A stretch of 64,000 nt of DNA from Candidatus Poseidoniaceae archaeon (GCA_949372875.1 CASIAW010000001.1:434001-498000), one strand, 5' to 3'. Shown: positions 52,101 to 62,298, numbered from the stretch's first letter. Numbers and translations: made by a program. The notes: generated from the sequence alone by a model not told the origin.

Positions 52101-55100
52101 TAACGTATGCATTGCTGCCTGCGTCAATCTGAACATCAGAAGCAGACCAAGTCATGTTTTCAATAGACCCAATTGATTCTGAAACTTCAAGAGCAGTGCT
52201 TGCAGTCGATGTTCCTCCATCCCAGCGGAATGGTGAATTCTCGACATACATGCCAACAAGACCAGATGCATTCATTGGGTAGACCCATACATCGTCACTG
52301 TCGACAACATGCAGACCTGTTCCAGTTGTTCCGCCGTTAACTGCAGCATTAATTGCAGTGACAGTTGAATCGTCAACATAGACACCGTAATCATCACCAG
52401 AAATTGATGCGTCACCGGTCAACATGAGGTCACCACTGGTCTTTTCAACACCAGTCGCGAATCCAGAAATAGTCGTTCCAGAGAGCGACAATGCATCTGA
52501 GTTTGCGTCATCAGCATTGATACCAACTGTCGAAGAGTCGCCTTCTCCTTGTAAGGATGAACCTTCATCACTGACATCACAGTTACTGATCGACATGGCA
52601 TTGTCAGACAGTAGAATTGTGTTGCGAGCAGTGTTGATTGAAACTCCACTGCAGTCTTCAAGAACGAGTCCGACTGCTGCAGGAGCAACACGGTTAGCGG
52701 TTGTCGAGATAGTGTTGTCTGCAATCATTGGACCAGTGTAACCGCCTGCTGTTCCGCCTTCGACCATGTAGACATTGGTTCCACCGTCTCCCCACGAATC
52801 TCGTAGAGTTAGGACGTATGTTCCAGCGTCAGTGTAGGTTGTTAGAGGTGAGTATTCAGTGTTACTAGCAAATGAATATCTCGCCCAGCTGTCAGTAGAA
52901 CCGTCAGGTTTCAAGATTGAGAGACTTACTTCGCCTCCCCAACTGTCTGTGTCAACGTTAACTGCCATGGTCTTGCCTGCAGCAAGAACTGCTGAGCAAG
53001 TTGCAATGCTGCTGTAAGAACTTGAAGATATGGAACACAATGCTGTAGTAGGAGCAGGTGGTGCAGAAGCAGAATCGAGAATCAATCCACCATCTGCGTC
53101 GATGAGTGTGTTGTTATCGATGTCTCCATATCCTGCATTAATTGACATTCCAGCATAAGCAGCGTCACTCGCACCATTGATGGTGTTTCCTGTGACGTGG
53201 TAGTCAATACCTGAACTGATGTAAATTCCATCAGTTCCTGCATTGATTGTGTTGTCTGAGATAGTTGTACGCGTGTGCTGTCCATTGTAGACACCGATTG
53301 CTGCTACAGCACCATCAGCATTGTTGATGATGTTGTTCGTAATCACTGCGTCATCAGAGTATCCGTTGGTGTAGAGCCAAATGTCAGCTATTTCCCCACC
53401 GTCGTTGAAGACGTTATCCGAAATGGTAGCATTGTCTGCTCCGTACGAATCAGCAGGATGGTAACTGTAGTAGTTCGAGCGTTGTAGCATAACACCAACG
53501 CCACAGTTGTTGAAAGTGTTTCCACTTATGACTGCACCGTCACCACCACCAAGAACCATACAAATATCGGTGTATGCAATTGCATTTGTCAGAGATTCAT
53601 ATCCTTGGAAGTGAGAAATGGTCGAGTTCGTAATCGATATGTCGTCAATTTCCCAATTATAGGTCGACCAGGATGATCGGTAACCATTGGTTGCTTCAAT
53701 CTTCGCAATGTTGGAAAAGATTGTGTTGTTGGCAACGAGTGTCGTGATTGGCGAACCGTAGTATCCAAGTTCAATACCGAACATATCGCCTTCATCATCA
53801 CTCGAAACGCCATAAATTGCAGCATCGTTCATGTAGAGTTCAGCACCGTAAGGTGATCGAGTGTACCAACGTTGTGTTCCGTAGAAGTCGTATGCACCAG
53901 TTGACAAGATTGTTGAACCATTGAAGTCATATGTAGATCCAGACTTAAGATAGACGTAAGGCGAATCAACCATGATGACCTTGTTGGCTTGACTTGTAGT
54001 GATACCACCATAGTAGCCATATTCAGTGACTGAGCCACCGCTTCCGTCGTCAAGTGTTCGTGTTCCAGAAGTGGAGAACGAACCTGCACAAGGAGCTACT
54101 GTTGTATACGCTGAACTGGTAGAATACCAGCAAACACGTTCAGTAACCTTGGTCGTCAATGGGACAGTTGCAACGTTGCCACTCGCATCAGAAAGGGTAA
54201 CGCCTTGTGTTGCATATCGGAAGTCAGCGATGTTGTTGGTCGAGGAAGTATACGAATACGCAACCTTAGCAACACTCATCACTTCATATCCAGCAAGTGA
54301 CGGGGTAGTGAGTCCATTAGAGTCAACTGTTGCAGTCTCGTATGTGAGATCTTCAGCGACACCAAGAGAGTCTGTAACACCATTACCTGCAGATGCACCA
54401 TCGCCGTCAATCAAAGTGACTGTTGCGTCAGCAACTGCATTACCATCAGCGGTAAGTGTAACATCAAGTTGGCGCATTCGTGTAAATTTACCAGCACCTG
54501 TTACTTCTACAGTTGTAGAGTCAACAGTTCCTTCAATGAAATCAACGTTTGCAGAACTTGAGATGACGACGTCCTTGGTGTTAGCCATAGTGACATCGGT
54601 CATGGTTATGTCTCCAGTTCCAGCGGTTTCAACACCAATGGCGTTTGATGAAATCGAATTTCCACTGAAAGTCACATCGTTATCTGTGTTTGGTCCATAC
54701 TTGAATGCAGCACCAGCGCTGTTGACTACAGAACCTGTGAGGCTACCTGTGATATCCTTAGCGTAGTATACACCAGCAATTCCTTGACCATCAAGAGCAA
54801 TGTTCGATAGATCGATTGAACCCGAGGCGGAGTTTCCAACAAGGATACCGTAATCGCCACCGGTTACAGTGATTCCATCAGTCGTTGAAGCAACTTGGCC
54901 AGAGATTTCCAAACCTATATCGGTCGGATTGGTCACAGTGATATCTTGGAAGTGAGCAGCAGCGAAAGCGCCACCGACCGAAACACCAGTGTCAGCACCA
55001 GTGATTGTTCCGTCCTTGAAGAGCGGAGTTCCAGATTCACGGATGTATTCACCATCGATGAGACTTGAGACCGAGTTGCTTGAACGAGCGACAACTTCTA

Positions 55101-55728
55101 GTCTGTCTTGGAAGTTATCAGCACGGTTGTGTAGAACGTCAACATACAAGGAGACCTTGGAAATGTTACTTGCAGAAATGTCAACCATAGGCATGGTCAT
55201 TCGAGCACCTTGACCTGCACTCATGTAGTATGAATATGCATAGTCAACACAAACGTTGTAGCTACCTTGGTAACCTTCTGGAGGCTTGTAGACACCTTGT
55301 CCACCGTGGTAGGAGGTGTAGTAGAAGCCCCAGTAGTGATATGGGTAGTATGCATAGGAGCCAGTTGGACTAACGCCTTCGATGTTTTCCCAGTCAAATC
55401 CAAATTGCGGAGGGGTTTGATAGTAACCTGGGTATCCAGGGTTAGAACCTGCCCAAGCTTGCCAGATAGAATAGAAATATCCAGTGTTTGACGATGGGTA
55501 GTTTGGTCCGTAATGGTATCCATAGGTGTTACAATCCATACTTGGGACACCACCAGATGCACCAGCAGTGTAGGTGGCGTGAGTTCCGTCACCAGATGCT
55601 GGGTCTGCAGCGCTGTATGGGTAATAACCAAGATCCGAGGATTGTGTAACGTTCCAAGCGTTACCAGATGAATCTTCCAACTCGATGTTATATCGGTCGG
55701 TAATCATGTAGTACTTGGCTTGTTGCAT
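48658..55728 (-). CDS. Giant surface protein, downstream part: beta-helix, cadherin-like domains, TM, and C-terminal type IV pilin-like module
   Basis: About 2,356 aa in this frame, with no signal peptide of its own. It starts with a Tyr/Gly-rich region, then a long right-handed beta-helix (repeated 'GI.V....I..N.I' turns such as VTGNTINGASDA and TISDNTINAGTDGIYI). A PPC-like segment (RDSWGDGGTNVY), a DOMON/CBM9-like segment (DGSDADWNGG) and cadherin-like repeats (ITFEVSNVNDAPVI, FSVAPVNDAPVI) follow. Near the C-terminus is a membrane helix (SIVVVSLTGLFVSALAFASRR), an Asp/Glu linker and a pilin-like module. It is best read as the continuation of the upstream frame (55688-62248) after a +1 shift; re-initiation at 55728 is the alternative. 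Frame residues before about 55740 are not protein-like. Confidence 0.75.
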   Translation of the reverse strand: MQQAKYYMITDRYNIELEDSSGNAWNVTQSSDLGYYPYSAADPASGDGTHATYTAGASGGVPSMDCNTYGYHYGPNYPSSNTGYFYSIWQAWAGSNPGYPGYYQTPPQFGFDWENIEGVSPTGSYAYYPYHYWGFYYTSYHGGQGVYKPPEGYQGSYNVCVDYAYSYYMSAGQGARMTMPMVDISASNISKVSLYVDVLHNRADNFQDRLEVVARSSNSVSSLIDGEYIRESGTPLFKDGTITGADTGVSVGGAFAAAHFQDITVTNPTDIGLEISGQVASTTDGITVTGGDYGILVGNSASGSIDLSNIALDGQGIAGVYYAKDITGSLTGSVVNSAGAAFKYGPNTDNDVTFSGNSISSNAIGVETAGTGDITMTDVTMANTKDVVISSSANVDFIEGTVDSTTVEVTGAGKFTRMRQLDVTLTADGNAVADATVTLIDGDGASAGNGVTDSLGVAEDLTYETATVDSNGLTTPSLAGYEVMSVAKVAYSYTSSTNNIADFRYATQGVTLSDASGNVATVPLTTKVTERVCWYSTSSAYTTVAPCAGSFSTSGTRTLDDGSGGSVTEYGYYGGITTSQANKVIMVDSPYVYLKSGSTYDFNGSTILSTGAYDFYGTQRWYTRSPYGAELYMNDAAIYGVSSDDEGDMFGIELGYYGSPITTLVANNTIFSNIAKIEATNGYRSSWSTYNWEIDDISITNSTISHFQGYESLTNAIAYTDICMVLGGGDGAVISGNTFNNCGVGVMLQRSNYYSYHPADSYGADNATISDNVFNDGGEIADIWLYTNGYSDDAVITNNIINNADGAVAAIGVYNGQHTRTTISDNTINAGTDGIYISSGIDYHVTGNTINGASDAAYAGMSINAGYGDIDNNTLIDADGGLILDSASAPPAPTTALCSISSSSYSSIATCSAVLAAGKTMAVNVDTDSWGGEVSLSILKPDGSTDSWARYSFASNTEYSPLTTYTDAGTYVLTLRDSWGDGGTNVYMVEGGTAGGYTGPMIADNTISTTANRVAPAAVGLVLEDCSGVSINTARNTILLSDNAMSISNCDVSDEGSSLQGEGDSSTVGINADDANSDALSLSGTTISGFATGVEKTSGDLMLTGDASISGDDYGVYVDDSTVTAINAAVNGGTTGTGLHVVDSDDVWVYPMNASGLVGMYVENSPFRWDGGTSTASTALEVSESIGSIENMTWSASDVQIDAGSNAYVTSIGNTIDAAKLVVASSATIDEANLFTMDSTHLTSAPTDEVAMLIQSTDGTRASYVSTSFQPEIMIVDGSDADWNGGNALNPSGYAMPGMMSGDGTNDMMVTYIEGDDLYIGLTGEDLATSDVLIYLSVDGSGSSTGYNLGGAHTLPFQANYVLWADSADATGYALYSYGFLGWGPTTLSSANVDVASSSTLTEISIPFSRIGGTPSQIDIVAIVQGETTADVSTVHPTQTIDATNTLQSFNEYMTVELTHDDLLDGSIADEVLVYRSYKGSNTPSVAKNYDVMIKTEADCAYDWATATDLSLATNIAINLDMARACPEIQASLADVTVDEDSGAYTFSLTNMADDVQDLEVDLTWTSADGNIDAFDNINPVAWNQNGHQVTITPLDDQFGTLEYVFEVTDSNGLSDSHNITFEVSNVNDAPVICNVLDQDCMPIFSVDDSYNNILAEGFGTHTKFLGGVSNASSSYIRDMANEQSPDRQVYDWDAAVDSTCAAFAVEVDSGNNLVITENASNEKGGTCTVTLDLSDNGNENTNAVPYTVDFSVAPVNDAPVISLQDANSQNLLENVAGDRATGEGEYITMTEDDINADNLTWDLLPLMSDIDHDVPADLTWTVEPTSQCVYTNYFTTAIVGTDLVFTLIPDATTNGYDWEIDYMNDNGIHQLRPDGQTFCAINLVLKDTATAPSHTPNYDPSIMPIAAYEQGQDDVVMYVTIGRVAENVADYSIDAVSGVDFNGITNIMTGTFVPVSVNIDAGGDEGPYNYDHMLAVTFHTDGHDEEEFTRYYNVPAYGTSIDVNEDVYITKSTTKVEVSMDVLTCMNDPCDLTVPASERFQTDDPASHRSNNGGSQGSDWSAPGQFGQSAAQQSLRRPMLEDGYWCNNRLTTLDLDTAEASADWGKCNEYLAGSESFGATGQSLPNVVRTIGASAVPSFAPSIVVVSLTGLFVSALAFASRRADDEEEVTEDLEDNDMAVSPVIATILMVAITVVLSGVIYVWASSLADTDVKGVPRVTFDIEDIDSFDVDNGHWRITVQSAETDLATQAVEVRVFYLDGAGTAQTVTYNMADTNGVYGFNPANSDSMVTFVDQVNNEGDDKVSTFNTGDTVFVRTHDSDGTPLEDVTITLSYAPNVGQGAVLRSWNGLSYDLSA

Positions 55729-58700
55729 AGTTGTAGAGTGGGTGTGCGTTTCCGCCACCGTAGATACTGTTCCATCCAACTTGCAGGTAATCATTGGCCA
55801 AGAAAGTCGACAGGTCGATTTTGTAGGTCGTCCAACCAGTGCTTTGACCGCTGAGAAGAGTACTGCGGTAAATGGTAGGTAGAGACATTCCACCGTAGAC
55901 ATCAACACCAACGACGTTGTCAGTTGATGTAAACCCATCAACTTGAGGAGCACCGTTGTATGCTTGAATTCCGACTGCAGCGTTCTTGACAACGATGTTG
56001 TCAATAGAGCCACCAGCAGCTTCGACCCAAAGAGCAGTTCCTGATTGTCCGGTGTTGATAATGGTCGAATCTGCGACATTAATCGTTCCACCATTGACCT
56101 TTACAGTAGCCATTGTATCGCTACTGGTCGAAGAACCGTAAACAGTGGCACTGTTCATCATTGTGAAGGTTGCACCTTCACCAACCATGAGAGCAGCACC
56201 AGTCGATGTGTCTTGAGCTACATCACGAAGAATTCCGCCATCAAGAATGAGGGAACCGCTTACGATGTCCATATGTAGACCATACGAACTTGAGAATGCA
56301 CGGATTGCACCAACTGCACCAGTATCTGGTGAAACAGTAACTTCAACTGAACCACCGTTACTCAGCGTAAGAACAGGACTACTTGTTGCAGTACTCTTCA
56401 CCTTCAATGCTGAACCCTTCAGAATCATTTTACAACCGTCAAGGTTGAGATCTGCAGAGAGTGTCATTGGTGTTCCATCAAACTCAAAGATTGTATGTCC
56501 GGATGCAGTCGTACCATTGGTAGGTAAACCTGCACCGTTGTTTGGATCGACATATGCGTCCATCCAAGCACAGTCCATTCCTGCTTGGTCGAAGTCAACC
56601 GGAGCTGGTTCGAGCAAGAGGTCGATACTGGAGCCAATTGTGAATCCTGCTGTAGGATACCAAGAGTCACTGGACATTGTTTCGTTCTGTCCTGCTGGAC
56701 CGAACGCACGGATGTTGTGGTCGGAGTAAACGTTTCCAGACTCATCGCCTGTGACGACCCAAACACTGGTCGAACCTGCTGAATCAGTAATGTGGCTTCC
56801 AACATCAAACAATTCAGAAGATGAACCGTCAATTACCGAAGCAGTAACTGTGTGTCCAGACTTGAAGATTTGAGTAGGGACCCCAAGGACCAATGCCATT
56901 CGGTAAGTGCGGACTGTTCCCAATCCACCATACCATACTTCCGAGGAAGAAGATGGAACATCAACATCACAATCACCGGTTGCACCGGCTGCATCTGCAC
57001 AATCGCTACCGTCTTGAGTAACTGCGATAAGACGGATATCAGAGTTCGTGTCTGCCAGAGCGAGGTATGCGACTCCATTTCCTGCTGTTGTTGAAGTCAC
57101 TGCTGATTCACCAACAGTAACGTCAGAATAACGTGCATAGATTGCAGATTCAGTAGCCGAAGAATGGCTCAGAGTTGAATCCGACATAACAACAGTGTTT
57201 GCAGCAGCCGAACATCCGTTTGAGGACAAGCGGTCTGCAGTCATACCGTCTGCAATAACATTCCAGCCACAGCCAGAGATAGAGACGACATCAGCATCTA
57301 CATTGTTCATGTTAACAACATCGGATGATGCTGGGTCTCCTGAGACGGTGAGGTCACCGACAGTGACATCGTCAAATGTTCCAGGTTGGAGGTTGCGCAT
57401 CATCATGTTACCAGCAGTAATGTCGCTGAATACAGCATTGTCACCGGAGGCACCAGCAGCCGATGTTGATGCACTTCCGCCAGGAAGGAACTCCATTGAG
57501 GCTGTGCCGAAATCGACATCAGTCATCATGATCATTCCCATAGCGTCAATTGAAACCGTAGCATAGTTGCTAGCATCGAAATTGTTCAGAACAACTTCAC
57601 TGCCAGATCCGCCAGCGGAGCCAATTGCGTCACCAGTTTGTGCTGTGGTTGCAGTTGCTGTAACGTTGGATACGGTAACCATTTGCAAGTCAATATCAAT
57701 CAAATTGACGTATGCATTGCTAATGGTCGTGTTCTCAAGGAACAAAGATCCTGTAGTAGAACCGCCAACGTTGACGATTGCACCACCAGCAGAGTTTCCT
57801 GCTGTGTTACAGTTTGTCATTGCACCCTCTGTAAGGGAGACAACTGAGTTTTCTGCAAAGTCGAAACAAGAGTTATCTGCTCCACTAACAGCGAATTCGG
57901 TCATTGACACAACTGTGCCTTGTCCGCTTCCGTGAGAGAAAGCAGAACCGACATCAGTGAAGGTCACGTGATCCATGGTGAAGTTACCAACGTTGCCGTT
58001 CGAGCTCGGGCTTGCGCCGTGGCGGGAACCTGCAGCGATTGCAGCATCGGAGGTGTTCTTAAAGTCAACATAGGAGAAGACGTGGCGGTCATCAGTTCCT
58101 GTCGAACAGGAGTCTGTGAAAGCCATTCCAAGCCATTCCGAGTCAAGTGCTTCGAAAAGAACGTGATCAGAACTGTTTCCGTTAATGGTCATTGCATCAC
58201 ATGCACCGTCAAAGGAAATTCCTTTACCAGCGCCAACTTGAATGACAGTTCCTGCTTCAATTGTCAAATCAGCGGATATCGAAAGATAATCGCTGCTTGG
58301 ATTGATTCGGATTGGACTGTCTGTTAAATCCCAAGTGGTATCTTGAGTAATGTCAGAAGTCACATCAGTACCCTTGCCTTCGAAAGGCATGGTTCGGTAG
58401 TATACACCACAATCTGCACCGGTGTTTTGGTAGCAGTAGTATGATCCGTAGTAAGACCAGTAAGGTGCAATCAATCCTGCACGAGCATAGCTGCTCGAGG
58501 AGTAAGGCAACTGTGGCATGTTACCATACCAAGTTGTCATACTGCGGACAACTGATGTTGCTCCGTTACTAACGAAGTGCATGTTGCCGTGGCGACCTAG
58601 GTTGACACGGTCGTTGCTGTCAGTGTAGTTGTAATCTGTTCCAAAGTAGGTGAAGTTGAACCCTTCAGGCATTGGGATATTGTCTGCACACTTTGAACTC

Positions 58701-61700
58701 CATGTATTCCAGTAGTATCCTGAAGCACAGTAGTATCCAGTTGGAGTACCACCAGAGGAGCCCATGATTGCGGATGCATCAGCGTTAACCAATCCAGTAA
58801 GTCCACGGTCGAAGGATTCCCAAGCACCGTTTCCACTGTCAGTAGAGATACGGTAGTTGTTTGTGTGTGGGTTCGTTCCAGTAATGTATTGTGTGCTTGT
58901 GGAGTGACGGATTGTTTGTCCCTTTGTTCGGGTTTGGTCCATGAATCCAACTGTTGCAGCGTCGTATGAGTTTGTACAAGCGTCGTCGTATTTGAATTCA
59001 ATTTCGTTTGTAACGTCATAGAAGACTGCTTGGTAAGTACATCGGTCGCCGCTGTTTGTGTATTGCATATCTCTCCACTCGACGATAAACATCTTGTTTG
59101 GATCGCCAACTGAGAAAGATTCAGTGCTTGTGGTAACGGAGTTAATTCCTGTTGCCACGGTTGAAACGTCTTGAGCGGTCATGTAGTATTCTACTGAATC
59201 CCCGCGTTCAAGGTCATCGACATCAGAAGACCATGTGCAGAGAGCAAGAACACACTCTGCACGTGTGGAGCCAGACTCAGGAGTCATGACTTCAGAAGTC
59301 CAAGAACCTGCAGTTCCGCCATCAGGAGTGACGCGATAATACATGGTTGGTCCTACGCCTGCGGTTGTGCTGACATTGAGACCGCTAGCTGGGTCACCTG
59401 CATCACCAAATACCGCCGAAATAGTTCGAGATTTGCTGTGCGAATCTGCTAGAGCAGAGTGCGTGATATCAGGAGCGAAGGTGTCCGGTGTTGGGGCGAC
59501 GCCTCCGAACTTGTAAGTTACATCTCCAGTAGGCGCCATTCGTCCGTAGTAACTCATACCGAGAGACCATCCAGACCATGCATAACTGGTTCCAGTTCGT
59601 GCATATATGTAAGAGCCAGAACACTGGTCACGGGATGCGGATGTACTTCGGAAGAAGTAAGTGAAACCGTTGGAGGTAACACAGAGTCTGTTTGCGTTCG
59701 TTCCAGCACCGCCAGTAGCGTTACCGAATGCAAACTTGCCCATGTGCCCACCATAATCAGAACCAAGAGTGATTTTGAAAGAGTCGGTGTAGGCGTAGCC
59801 ATAAGATGAATCAGCAGAATCTCCGCCAGTCAACTTTTCGCTGATTGATGGGGAGCTTCCAATTCCGACCATTGCGAAAGCATTTTCGCCAGCGTCGTAA
59901 TGGTAGAGCAAGTTCATCCCAGGACCAAATTTAGCATTGGTTGTGAGGTATCCACCTTCGTCTTTGTGAATCTCATCGAGGTTCGAGCGTTGAGATGAAG
60001 AACCCATACCATTGTATCCAGTTGATGCAACAGTTGTGTGTTGCATGAGCCAGCTGTTGTAAAAGTTGCTTGATGAAGAGTACCAGCAAGCATTCGTTCC
60101 GGTTCCACAAGTTGAAACATCAAATTCGAAGAAATATTCATCGCTTCCGTCATAGTGTGTCATTTGTCGGTCGAAGAATTGACTACTGCTTGGTGAGAAG
60201 TAGTTTGCTGCGTGGACATCAGTGGTGAGGACGGTCATTTTCTTGTCATCGCCAGCATCCATTACATCTTCAACTGCGAAGTAGTAAGGAGTTGGTGTGG
60301 TTTGAGTCCCGGTCAATACTGGATCGTATCCAACGTTTGCTGTTGGGTTCAGATCTTGGAATTTCCAGTAATATTCGACATAATCTCCAGCGGATAGCGT
60401 AGGGATTGTTGCACTAAATCGACATTCAGATGCGGATGAACCACATGTTCCAATGCTTGTTCCAGTTACACTCGAAGCGGTCCCATTGTTGAGAACGTAA
60501 TTGAGTGTTGGTGCATTTGCTGCTGTCGTGTCAATACCTGCTGTGTCGATCAACTTTGTAAAGAAGGTTCGAGAACCTTCGATGTATGAGGATACGCCCG
60601 TATATGGTACGAAATCAGAAAGTGGTGCATCTGTATCGGACCCACCAGAGTAGGTAATCTTGATGTAAGAGTTCGATGATCCAGCATTTGTTGTGATTGA
60701 GTAGATGTTGTTTGTGTATGTTAGCCCGATACCGATTGTCGATGTTGCATTTTGTGCAGCAGTGATATATCCAGAAGCGTTGTTTGATGCACAAGTAGCA
60801 GCACTAGTACAGATGTCTGCAGTGTTCCATCCAGTGCTCGGAGAGTATGAGTCAACGATTGCACTGTTATGTTGTGATGCAATAAGTGCCCGACTACTTG
60901 CACTGTTGCTCGAGGAACTTGTCATCGAATAGGCAGATGCAGGGAGAACTCCAGAGCAGGAATTGGTCGGAATTGTCCATCCATAGGAGCTTGCTACCGT
61001 TCCACAATCTTCGTAGACAGATACCTTGACACCATTGGTGACGAAGGTCGTGCCCCACGAGTAAACAGAACTCGTGTATTGGTGGTGTGAAATGGCATCT
61101 ACAGTTGCACCAGTTGGCAATGCGCTACTTGCTGTGAAAGTGTAGCGGTTCCACGGCACCCAGTAAGCGATGTTTCCGCTGTTAACGTATCGCATGTAGC
61201 GGCTTGTGGAATAATCGCAGCGGTTGGAGTACTTGTAACAGTCTCCTCCACCCGAGCTGTAAGAGGAAATTGATGGATCAATTGCGATAGGGAACACGCG
61301 GTCGTCCGAGAGCAACCATTCCGATTCCACAACTGTCGAGATGACAACTTGTGCACCGTTTACTTGGAGGAAGAAAGTAGCGAGATACTCTTCATTCCCG
61401 TCTTCGACGACACGTGGGACTGGGATTTGTGCGAGCAATTCACCGGTCTCGATGTTTCGAATATCAAGAGATTCTTGAGTTTGGGTTATTTCTTCACCGA
61501 GCATATCTTCTCCAAGGAAAAGAGCGTGTCCGGCTGGAATTTGCATAATTTCTGTGAAACCAAACCAAGCTGCGTTAGGCTCAAGCACTGGACGCTCGTC
61601 AATGACGAGGTATTGCTTGAGTTGTGTGTTCTCGACCATATAGTCAAGAGCGAAACCTTCAGCGACAGGATATCGAATCATGTTTCCACCAACAGTTACT

Positions 61701-62248
61701 TCCTTTGTTGAAGGAGCAGCCATATATGGTTGCGGAGCAGTTCCTGTTTCATCGATGGTCATCAATGTAGGATTAATTCCAACAATGATTGGGTCGACGA
61801 ACTGGTTGACTTGAACTGCTACACCGTTTGCCATTTCAGCAGCAAATTGAGTTGTAAAGGTATTATCCATTACTTCCCAACCATATGCTGTGGCTTGGAT
61901 GTCCAGATCTATGTCTGTCCATGCTCCATCATCACCCAAGAAGTGAATCGGAGATTCGTGCGTTAGTTGCGCGAATCTGCCGTCTTCCTGGACGAAGGTC
62001 TTGGTCATTTGATCTCTCATGCCGAGGAGTTCCTCGGATGGTTCATATTCGTAATCAACGGTCTTCTTCGTATCTGGCAATGGGAAGAATTCTTCCCCTG
62101 CTTCGTTTGTAGCTACAAACTCCACATCACCTGCGTTGTTATCGACAAACCCAGCCATAGGCATTAGGGCCATCAATGCGCACAACAACAGTGCTACGCC
62201 AATTCCGTTAAAGACAGTCTTTTTCTTGGTATTCTTTATTCCCAACAT
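55688..62248 (-). CDS. Giant surface protein, upstream part: signal peptide, mixed beta domains, beta-helix
   Basis: 2,186 aa in this frame. The start ATG at 62248 follows GAGGTGA by 5 nt and gives a good signal peptide (KKKTVFNGIGVALLLCALM). About residues 35-330 form a domain seen in front of large extracellular repeat proteins. A Cys/Tyr-rich DNRLRE-like region follows (CDYSTSRYMRYVNSG, ALPTGATVDAISHHQY), then repeated Fn3/Ig-type segments (ISAVFGDAGDPASGLNV, GDSVEYYMTAQDV). A beta-helix begins near residue 1300 (TWDLTDSPIRINPSSDYLSI) and continues into the other frame. There is no membrane helix, so it needs the downstream part or another partner to stay attached. Surface layer or adhesin function is inferred. 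Confidence 0.78.
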   Translation of the reverse strand: MLGIKNTKKKTVFNGIGVALLLCALMALMPMAGFVDNNAGDVEFVATNEAGEEFFPLPDTKKTVDYEYEPSEELLGMRDQMTKTFVQEDGRFAQLTHESPIHFLGDDGAWTDIDLDIQATAYGWEVMDNTFTTQFAAEMANGVAVQVNQFVDPIIVGINPTLMTIDETGTAPQPYMAAPSTKEVTVGGNMIRYPVAEGFALDYMVENTQLKQYLVIDERPVLEPNAAWFGFTEIMQIPAGHALFLGEDMLGEEITQTQESLDIRNIETGELLAQIPVPRVVEDGNEEYLATFFLQVNGAQVVISTVVESEWLLSDDRVFPIAIDPSISSYSSGGGDCYKYSNRCDYSTSRYMRYVNSGNIAYWVPWNRYTFTASSALPTGATVDAISHHQYTSSVYSWGTTFVTNGVKVSVYEDCGTVASSYGWTIPTNSCSGVLPASAYSMTSSSSNSASSRALIASQHNSAIVDSYSPSTGWNTADICTSAATCASNNASGYITAAQNATSTIGIGLTYTNNIYSITTNAGSSNSYIKITYSGGSDTDAPLSDFVPYTGVSSYIEGSRTFFTKLIDTAGIDTTAANAPTLNYVLNNGTASSVTGTSIGTCGSSASECRFSATIPTLSAGDYVEYYWKFQDLNPTANVGYDPVLTGTQTTPTPYYFAVEDVMDAGDDKKMTVLTTDVHAANYFSPSSSQFFDRQMTHYDGSDEYFFEFDVSTCGTGTNACWYSSSSNFYNSWLMQHTTVASTGYNGMGSSSQRSNLDEIHKDEGGYLTTNAKFGPGMNLLYHYDAGENAFAMVGIGSSPSISEKLTGGDSADSSYGYAYTDSFKITLGSDYGGHMGKFAFGNATGGAGTNANRLCVTSNGFTYFFRSTSASRDQCSGSYIYARTGTSYAWSGWSLGMSYYGRMAPTGDVTYKFGGVAPTPDTFAPDITHSALADSHSKSRTISAVFGDAGDPASGLNVSTTAGVGPTMYYRVTPDGGTAGSWTSEVMTPESGSTRAECVLALCTWSSDVDDLERGDSVEYYMTAQDVSTVATGINSVTTSTESFSVGDPNKMFIVEWRDMQYTNSGDRCTYQAVFYDVTNEIEFKYDDACTNSYDAATVGFMDQTRTKGQTIRHSTSTQYITGTNPHTNNYRISTDSGNGAWESFDRGLTGLVNADASAIMGSSGGTPTGYYCASGYYWNTWSSKCADNIPMPEGFNFTYFGTDYNYTDSNDRVNLGRHGNMHFVSNGATSVVRSMTTWYGNMPQLPYSSSSYARAGLIAPYWSYYGSYYCYQNTGADCGVYYRTMPFEGKGTDVTSDITQDTTWDLTDSPIRINPSSDYLSISADLTIEAGTVIQVGAGKGISFDGACDAMTINGNSSDHVLFEALDSEWLGMAFTDSCSTGTDDRHVFSYVDFKNTSDAAIAAGSRHGASPSSNGNVGNFTMDHVTFTDVGSAFSHGSGQGTVVSMTEFAVSGADNSCFDFAENSVVSLTEGAMTNCNTAGNSAGGAIVNVGGSTTGSLFLENTTISNAYVNLIDIDLQMVTVSNVTATATTAQTGDAIGSAGGSGSEVVLNNFDASNYATVSIDAMGMIMMTDVDFGTASMEFLPGGSASTSAAGASGDNAVFSDITAGNMMMRNLQPGTFDDVTVGDLTVSGDPASSDVVNMNNVDADVVSISGCGWNVIADGMTADRLSSNGCSAAANTVVMSDSTLSHSSATESAIYARYSDVTVGESAVTSTTAGNGVAYLALADTNSDIRLIAVTQDGSDCADAAGATGDCDVDVPSSSSEVWYGGLGTVRTYRMALVLGVPTQIFKSGHTVTASVIDGSSSELFDVGSHITDSAGSTSVWVVTGDESGNVYSDHNIRAFGPAGQNETMSSDSWYPTAGFTIGSSIDLLLEPAPVDFDQAGMDCAWMDAYVDPNNGAGLPTNGTTASGHTIFEFDGTPMTLSADLNLDGCKMILKGSALKVKSTATSSPVLTLSNGGSVEVTVSPDTGAVGAIRAFSSSYGLHMDIVSGSLILDGGILRDVAQDTSTGAALMVGEGATFTMMNSATVYGSSTSSDTMATVKVNGGTINVADSTIINTGQSGTALWVEAAGGSIDNIVVKNAAVGIQAYNGAPQVDGFTSTDNVVGVDVYGGMSLPTIYRSTLLSGQSTGWTTYKIDLSTFLANDYLQVGWNSIYGGGNAHPLYNYATSQVLHDYRPI
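55690..55760 (-). other. Frame-change site between the two halves of the giant surface gene
   Basis: On the minus strand the upstream frame reads GGGNAHPLYNYATSQ and stops 8 codons later, while the +1 frame reads QQAKYYMITDRYNIELEDSS and continues for about 2,350 codons. The whole span 48658-62248 is 13,591 nt, one more than a multiple of three. No promoter or signal peptide begins at the second frame. It could be an assembly or sequencing indel, a real mutation, a +1 shift, or coupled re-initiation. Confidence 0.6.
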
Positions 62249-62298
62249 GTCATTCACCTCATACGGATTGTATGCAAAGCATCCCACGCTTTGTTCCC

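Noticed and set aside
55741-56094. N-terminal extension of the downstream giant frame up to 56094
   Set aside because: It overlaps well-formed beta-helix coding in the other frame and its composition (Leu/Thr/Ser-rich, no repeats) is that of an out-of-frame reading.
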